Source of the DNA: Panax quinquefolius
Lineage: Eukaryota; Streptophyta; Magnoliopsida; Apiales; Araliaceae
Length of the DNA: 64,000 bases
Direction of reading: 5' to 3'
Assembly: GCA_020205615.1 (NCBI GenBank)
Contig: CM035171.1
Span: forward strand, 122,578,893-122,642,892
Part shown: positions 57,344-64,000 of the stretch, piece by piece
Position numbering within the stretch: position 1 is the first letter of the stretch
How the letters are laid out: each line of letters opens with the position of its first letter
The notes under the pieces: generated by a model
Seen by the model: only the letters and a program-made list of their open reading frames with translations
Told to the model about the DNA's origin: nothing
Database searches by the model: none
Made by a program: the position numbers and the translations under genes

Positions 57344-60268
57344 TAGAGTTTCTCATCATTCAAATCCTGCTACATTTAATACTAGTCATTTTCATATTGA
57401 GTGCATCAGCTTTCGTGACGGTGTCAACGTGAAGGTTGGTTCATGAAAAGTGTCCATATTCCGACTTTGTAGAGCCCACACCAGACTGTAAATAGAACAA
57501 CTACATAAGACTGAAAACGTTGACGGGATGGAGAAAGAGAATGTAGATATACACAAATGGCCTGCAAGGATAGATGTATATATATCGGCTCATCTCAAAT
57601 GTATACCATCTTTTCAGAAGTTTGTAATACAAATGTATGACCAACCATATAATGCAAGTGGTCTTGTCAACAATCTGAAACATCTTAGTAGCCAGTGGAA
57701 AGAAGTTAATTTTATTTATAATATAGCAAACTTTTATTTAATATGCACATGCGAAGAAATGCCCTGTTGTAAAGGGATCTTGTTGGTGTATGGTAATTGG
57801 TTACTCCCCCTTCCTTTTTGTTCTTTCTTTGAAACCAAATATAATCTAAATCATTGTCTTGATATCTGTATGTGGATCATTATATAGGCTGCATGATTGG
57901 GTTATCAAATTTAAAACTTTTATTATACAGTTGCTTTAGTTCTTCACCTAATAGGCTGTGGGCTGCCCATATCTTTCTTTCCATAACTTCATATTGTTTA
58001 GGTATATCTTTCTTTCCATAACTTCATATTGTTTTAGGTTTATCAAATCATTATGAAACAACCCGGGTCAAATCCGAGTCCGGAATAAATTTCGGGTCAA
58101 GTTCCAAGTCCGAATCGAATCAAATCCATCAAAATAAGGTCTCAAACTACTGGCTCAATAGTATCTTCTTAGGTCATCTTAGCTCACCACAGGCTCTCAA
58201 AAGGTTATGACTTGATGGTATTATTGATAGTAATTTATTTTCTTATATGTAGACAAATTTATCCTCTATCTTTCGATGTGAGACTGGGGTGTTACACATT
58301 AAGTGCTACATCTCCCCAATCTTTAACTCTTGGGGCTTTCTATTCTAGGGAGTCTCTTTTGCGCGTATATAATTGAAGGTTTCTATATCATAGTTCCAAT
58401 TCCTAAGGTGGAAAGAGCATTTTTAACCCCATAATTATGTAATGATACTCGAGTTTTTCTATTTTTTTTTATTTTTTAGAAATAACACACATTTCCTATA
58501 GGTGCTTGTTGAAGGTTAATTTTAGGGTAGATAAATGAATTATTTCATGTCGTTCATTCTATTTGGGATACATGGAGTTCTCTATAAAATGAGAGAATCT
58601 CATTTACAAGGATAATGCATGTTTTTGTAGAGGCCATTCTTCGGATATTGTTTAAGCTTGAAAGTTTTAAGCTGGAAAATGCCTCTGCTGATCTCTAAGA
58701 AAGAAGCAACTAAAAAAACACAGAGTAACATACAAACGTTGCATTTTATAAACTACAAAGTTCCTATAGTAGATCTTGTTAACGAGCTCCTTGTCATGGC
58801 TTTATTCCCATACAAACGTGTCATTTAATAAAACAAATCAATTGTATAGATTCTACATAGCAGACTGCAAAGAAAGGAGCAAAGACCGAGGAAAATGTTA
58901 AGTCCAGTATGAAGATATATTGCACAAGATTGAATGTATTATCTATTTATACTTCGGAGAATGATACAAAAACTTGGCTGATAAACCCGGCGGGGGAGAG
59001 GGGTAGGAATAATAAAAAAGATGTCTTCATTAATCTTCAGCTGGGGGAATATCACTCAAATCCAGACCTTCTGCAGGCAAGTCCGAAGCGAGTGGACCAA
59101 GGATCCCATCCGAGTTGAGAGTCAATCCACTCTGCAAAGTGCAAAGGTAGGAATGAGCAAAAATTAGATTGACCAAGTTAGGCCGACCACCTTATAACAC
59201 ACATGGGCATTAAACCCTTTGCTTTTATGTACAAGGATATACAAGCTCAGATACAAATATAAAGACTAAATTGTTACAACATAATAATATTGTAAACTCC
59301 TTGGCCTTGAAATGTGATAATTTTTTCTTAGCCTATGCAGTTTAATATTGAATAAAAACATCCAAAACATTTTACGTCTAGGCGTGTCTTGTAGAAACCT
59401 TCATATTTGGGGGGATCAACAATGACTGAACTATTGAATAAATCCTTGCTCTATGGCCACTGCTACATATTTAGTCACTGAAGATGGAGGAATATGAAGG
59501 GAAAAAAAAGAGAGAGAAGAAGTCTTCCGATGCATATGTCAAAGTCTTCCGAATCCCATTTCCTCCGGCACAGAAGTGAAACGGGCGAGTGAAATTACGT
59601 GAGAGAAAGAACCTCTTGGTGGAGTCCAGTCCCCCGAAGGACAAAATAGTACTGCTAAGTGAAGTTTCAAAATTCTGTGTGTTTTTAATGTTTCCAAGGA
59701 TTTCATTGGAGAACTCATCAATCAGAGGAGTCGGTTGGCTTCTGAGGTGCGCAGTTTTTTAGCAAAGGTAGCAATAAGGAGGGCAAAGCACCAAGTCACA
59801 GAAACTTTGATTGTGGTAGCTCTCCCGTTTACCATCTTTCTTATTTGAGTTGGAAGACATATCGACGCAAAACCAACTTAATAAATCAAATGCATACCTC
59901 AGGCTGGAATCTCAGCATGTCAGCACGAGCCATGGCTTCAGCTTGAGCAATTCTCTGCCTGAACGTTTGGGCCATCTCCTCCGCCTGTTAGAATAGACAA
60001 TAGAGTAACAAGCACTCCATACTATGTTCAACTTAATGGACTAGAAAATAAAAGATGTAGTATTGACATATTTCTAAAGCAAGAAAGGTCAAGACAATAA
60101 CATCCAAGCATAATCTATAAAGGGCACACCAGGTAATTGAAACATTGAAACCCTTGTCAACTATAATAAGTTTAGTCTGAAATAATAATAATCCAAAATA
60201 ACGACTAATATAAGCAAGTATATATAATCAGAGTGCGATTCTTTGAAGATAAAAAAAAATAGTGAGGC
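56096..60268. repeat. Segmental duplicate A3 (parental configuration)
   Basis: From a UPL6 HECT exon through the UPL6 stop, the 1.7-kb intergenic part and RPS1 exons 7 and 6 into intron 5. It keeps the 1-kb intergenic piece lost from A1 and A2, and its RPS1 exons belong to the intact gene, so it is the best candidate for the original arrangement. Confidence 0.75.
58054..58296 (-). mobile_element. Solo LTR (or TRIM LTR) with 5-bp target duplication
   Basis: TGAAACAACCCGGG...GGGGTGTTACA has TG...CA ends, and CATTA flanks both sides (58049-58053 and 58297-58301). On the minus strand it starts TGTAACACCCCAGTCTCACATCG, a common plant LTR start. At 243 bp with no interior it is a solo LTR. It sits between the UPL6 and RPS1 3' ends. 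Confidence 0.85.
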
Positions 60269-63200
60269 CTTTTCTTTTCTTTTATATATATATATCGAGG
60301 CCTTTGAAAGAATTACCTTCTCAAAAACTAGCTTTGGATTGCGAATCATGTCCCCAGGAGTCGGCTCTAATTTTTTAGTAGAGAGACTAACTCGGCCTCT
60401 CTCACGATCGTGGCTCAATATCATGACCTACACAGACAGATTAAGTGATAGTAACTTCAGAAAGGGCAGAGTTTTCAGCCGCTGACAAACATCATATACA
60501 GAGTTACTGTAGTCATACCTTGAGAGTGTCACCAGGCTGAAGGACTGTTGCGATGTCTGAGACACGATCATGACTGATCTGACTAACGTGAAGAAGCCCA
60601 TTGATTCCACCAATATCAATGAAGGCACCATAAGGTTTCAAGCTCTGCACAGTTCCAGTGACGACTGACCCAATTCCAAGCTGGGCCTGGCTGTCAGCCA
60701 TGGCCTTGCGATTACTGAGAACAAGTCTAGATTGTTCCTCATCTACCTCGACAAACTTTAGGGGAATATCCTTCTCAATAAGCTCTTCTGCAACTGATTT
60801 CTGATGCATAAATGAGTACAAATAAGAAATGATTTTGAAATTCAAAGTGCATTTACGCTATAACTTAATAAGTCTATAAATTAATCCAGAAGGAAGCTCA
60901 GTGTTGATGTAAATTACAAGAGAAGAGATTGAAGCCTTCATTTATATCTGAAATCCCTATCAAACAAACTCGTTAAGTAACTTGCATGTGTTATCCGTGA
61001 TATGTCACAATTGAATAAGCCTATCAACTTATTCAACTCTATACTAACAATATAAATTATTATCGAAGCTTCGACAATGTGCATCAGACAATCATTTAAA
61101 AAACTCCTCCACCTTTCAAACATTATACTACAGAACGAGCGATGCCTACGCACTAATTGTTCACTGTTTTAGCCAGTATATATTCACTGCAAACACCAAA
61201 CCCTCTATTATGATTCTTTCATCAAGATTAGAGATATATGAAAATTTTCCTCATCTTATGTTAGTACATTATTTTTCCCACACAGAAGGGTCAAATCTCA
61301 GTCGCAGAAAGTTTGAATCGTAAACCGAAAAAGGAAAAGTGTACGAGTCTCATGTTCAATGACAGATCAAATTGGCACACATGATAAGGGGATCAAACTT
61401 CTTTGTATTGGAAAGCAAGAGAAAAGCGACGTAGAGTACAACGGAATTGTTTTTTTCTTCCTTGCAAAGACATTTGTAATTTATTGACACTTTCAAAGAA
61501 CCCAATTCTTCCACAAACTAGGATGGGATGGACCAACTGGTATCAATTGAAGGATATGTCGACCAGATAATGAAATTTTGACATGCACAAAAACTACATG
61601 TGCATTGATGACTTCAAACAGGGAAAGATAATCTATTGAAAGTCGCAAGCCAGGTTGAAGAAAAAACCGTTGATATTTGTGAGAAGGGAACAAATCCGCG
61701 AAGGCCCTCAACCACTGCCACAACTCCACCCTTGTTTGCACCAACAACCTGCACATGTCAACCATCAAAATAAGAAAATAACAGACTTCCAAGTTAAAGG
61801 AATGCAGAAGTCTAATACTATTTTGATAATTTATGCATAATGCGAAATAGTACTAGATTTCAACTGCAAGCACATAAAACACAAAAACACAGTCTTAACA
61901 GTAAACAGGTGCATCAAGTAATTACACCAAAAAACATTTTATATTAGCCTGATTTGACTTAATGTGATGATGAATCATAGTCTATGTCTAATCACCGACA
62001 GAAGTAGGAAAAAATGGAATCACAATTGTTGGCATCAGAATACATACCTTACCCTTGACAACAACATCTTCAGCTTGAAGCTGTCTACATCTTTCCCATG
62101 CAAGATCATACTGAATGGACCGTAAGCTCAAGATTAAACTATCATCAGCTTCATTTTCACCAATAATAACAAACTCCTCACGCAAGCCAGGAACTATTCC
62201 CGCCTCTTCCACGTGCTTTATACCATGAATGGAAGCTTCCCGAACAGGTAAGTATGCTGAAGATTTTGCAGTTATGTCTACTAGTGCTCCATTAGCGTCT
62301 GTATTGAATACCATTCCTGTGACCTGGTGCCAGGTAGGCAAGTAATATCAAACTTTTCTTGCTCACAAGTCGAACCAAACATGATTAAATCATACTTGAT
62401 GCAATCTAATCAATTTTGTTTATTTTTATAAAATCAATCAAATTTCAATAATATGCAGATATATCTTACTAATTATATATTTATATCTAACTTTAAATAG
62501 ATTCCGGAAATTTCAAACACTTGTAAACATAGATAGAGTGCATTGCAGAATTCAGAGAAAAAGAGTTCATTTCTATCCTATTGTGCTTTTTTCTATCATT
62601 AACCCTTTTAAATCACACAAACACCAACTGAAATTACAAAGAAAGCAAACTATCAGAATCTATATTTTTTTTTAGTTTGAAAAGGGTTTTGTTTAATATT
62701 TCAAGTTTCTTTGATTATCAACAAATGAAACTTGGGTTCTGTAAATTTAAGCTCTTTCCTTTTCCCTAGTTTAATCAGCCACCTACTGACTCTCCTGCAT
62801 TAAAGTTCTAAATCAAATTCTATAAAAGTTCTTTCCTGAGCTCAACCAAATTAAATACAAACCCAACACTAATTTCAGACAAACACCATATTAAGCTCAT
62901 AATCATTAATTTATCAGTATTCCTTTCTAGGGCAGGCTAATTTAGAAGGTAGAAGCCAAAAGACAGTACTTATATCCCCGGCTCTATAGTAAATAGATAC
63001 GCTCATTCACATAAATTTTCATTTTAGCCCAAACCCACCAACTAATTCTTCTCATAATCGTGAACAAATCCATAAAATACGTAAAATAAACACGAACCTT
63101 GGTGCCAATTTCGGAATTGAAGTCGTACTGCTGGATGGCAGTGTGAAAATCATCAACGGTGAAGGAAACACCTTCCATGGGGGCAGTACGGCATCTCTCG

Positions 63201-63391
63201 TAAGCATCTTCAAACATTTCTTTGAGCTTCATTCTTTCTCTGGTTTCCGCATTTGATATTGCCACCGCAGCTTTTACTATAAATGGCTTTTGCGAAGAAG
63301 TTTTGGTATTGTTGTAAGCTTTTCTGGAGAGACGAGAAGTTGAGAGGGATGGGCATCTTAGGCCGCCAATTTGCTGTGCAAAAGACGCCAT
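59030..63391 (-). CDS. RPS1: Chloroplast 30S ribosomal protein S1 (seven exons, intact)
   Basis: Exons on minus: 63098-63391, 62048-62323, 61668-61748, 60519-60800, 60317-60427, 59898-59984 and 59030-59131, all with GT/AG borders, all phase 0, summing to 1233 bp (410 residues plus stop), close to the length known for plant plastid S1. Residues 1 to about 42 ([10 protein letters not shown]..., Ser/Lys-rich, few acids) look like a plastid transit peptide. Three S1 RNA-binding repeats follow: about 96-165 ([20 protein letters not shown]), 186-250 ([20 protein letters not shown]) and 261-335 ([28 protein letters not shown]). In the family S1 binds mRNA on the 30S subunit for translation initiation in the stroma. 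It is convergent with UPL6. Exons 6 and 7 were copied into A1/A2. Confidence 0.93.
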
Positions 63392-63545
63392 TTTTCTTTC
63401 ACCCTTTGGCTTTTTGTTATTGAGATATAAAGAGAGCGAGGGGATTTTGTTTCCATTGATTTCACAGATAAGATGATTGAGTTTGAAGAGAGAAAAGAAA
63501 GGGAAAGTGGGACCCGGTTCCACCAGCTCCGCTTACTTTGGGTAT

Positions 63546-63551
63546 TGGGCT
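63546..63551 (-). promoter_or_regulatory. Possible site II motif upstream of RPS1
   Basis: TGGGCT on the plus strand, about 155 bp upstream of the RPS1 start codon. TGGGCY (site II) motifs are common in promoters of plant ribosomal and organelle-protein genes, where they bind TCP factors. A single six-base match is weak evidence. Confidence 0.25.
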
Positions 63552-63559
63552 TTTGGGAA

Positions 63560-64000
63560 GTATTTGTAGGGGGCATTTGCAGCCCGTTATTACCATGACA
63601 GTAGGCCTTGCTAACTACTATCAACAACAAAAGCAGAAGAGTCCTTTACACTAATATACAACATTTAGAAAGTAATTATAAAAATAAAATATACACAATA
63701 TAATTACAAAAATAAAACATAAACAATATAACGCGCCTAAAATCATGTGTCATTATCCAGTCAGTTATCCAATTTCATATTTAAAATTAACCGTCCCTAA
63801 AATCATGTAATTTTGAAATCGGAACAACAGATCAACGACGGAGAAGACAAAATACGGTCAAAAAGCCTCCTCATCATGACTAAACTCGTAATCGGAGAAG
63901 ACAAAGTCGGTTGTCGCGACGCATCTCTAAGATCGAAAATAGCATACAAAATCAACAACGCCTTCAAGATCAGTAACCAAATACTGCAGTGATTGTTGAA
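63560..64000. other. RPS1 upstream region
   Basis: No gene seen. A short direct repeat (CCTAAAATCATGT at 63736 and 63796; ATAATTACAAAAATAAAA-like at 63675 and 63698) is the only structure noted. Confidence 0.4.

Noticed and set aside
1..64000. A previously undescribed multi-gene system
   Set aside because: Only one intact gene (RPS1) and one broken gene (UPL6) are present. The rest is transposon-derived, and nothing suggests a new functional gene set.

Overview
The window is nuclear DNA of a flowering plant, probably a eudicot. The evidence is spliced genes with GT/AG introns, a plastid-type ribosomal protein S1 gene encoded in the nucleus, a UPL6-type HECT ubiquitin ligase, Ty3/gypsy retrotransposons with initiator-tRNA-Met-type primer sites, hAT elements, a tRNA-derived SINE and many (TA)n tracts. 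A run of exactly 100 N at 42689-42788 marks a scaffold gap of unknown true size. No prokaryotic features, CRISPR arrays or rRNA genes were seen.

1-24389 is a pile-up of one Ty3/gypsy family read on the minus strand, with unusually long LTRs (about 2.86-2.9 kb). LTRs lie at 4761-7616, 9053-11933, 15150-18047 and 21245-24106. Between them are decayed internal regions at 1141-4760, 11934-15149 and 18048-21244. The last three LTRs and two interiors form a tandem LTR-interior-LTR-interior-LTR array with shared LTRs. Both array interiors have lost the same reverse transcriptase and integrase blocks, so they descend from one deleted parent. Inverted LTR pieces at 470-905 and 7617-8489 show further rearrangement.

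24390-32135 is gene-poor and AT-rich. It holds a hAT transposase relic, several palindromic MITE-like elements edged by (TA)n, simple repeats and a roughly 130-bp tandem repeat. 32136-57343 carries exons of a UPL6-type HECT E3 ligase on the plus strand, but they are incomplete and out of order. N-terminal exons lie at 32136-36528, C-terminal exons at 38498-40585 and middle HECT exons at 54276-56121. The terminal exon occurs three times (40519, 48009, 57277). The introns contain hAT elements with 8-bp target duplications, a gypsy protease relic, a SINE with a 15-bp target duplication and CACTA-like hairpins.

59030-63391 is an intact seven-exon minus-strand gene for chloroplast ribosomal protein S1 (410 residues), lying tail-to-tail with UPL6. 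The UPL6/RPS1 junction was copied: segments 39615-41627, 46830-49790 and 56096-60268 are near-identical and carry the UPL6 last exon plus one or two antisense RPS1 3' exons. Long-inverted-repeat elements (42913-45556 and 49793-52486) separate them. RPS1 is the only gene here that looks complete. The UPL6 locus is either a real scrambled duplication or a misassembly, which is the main question the window raises.
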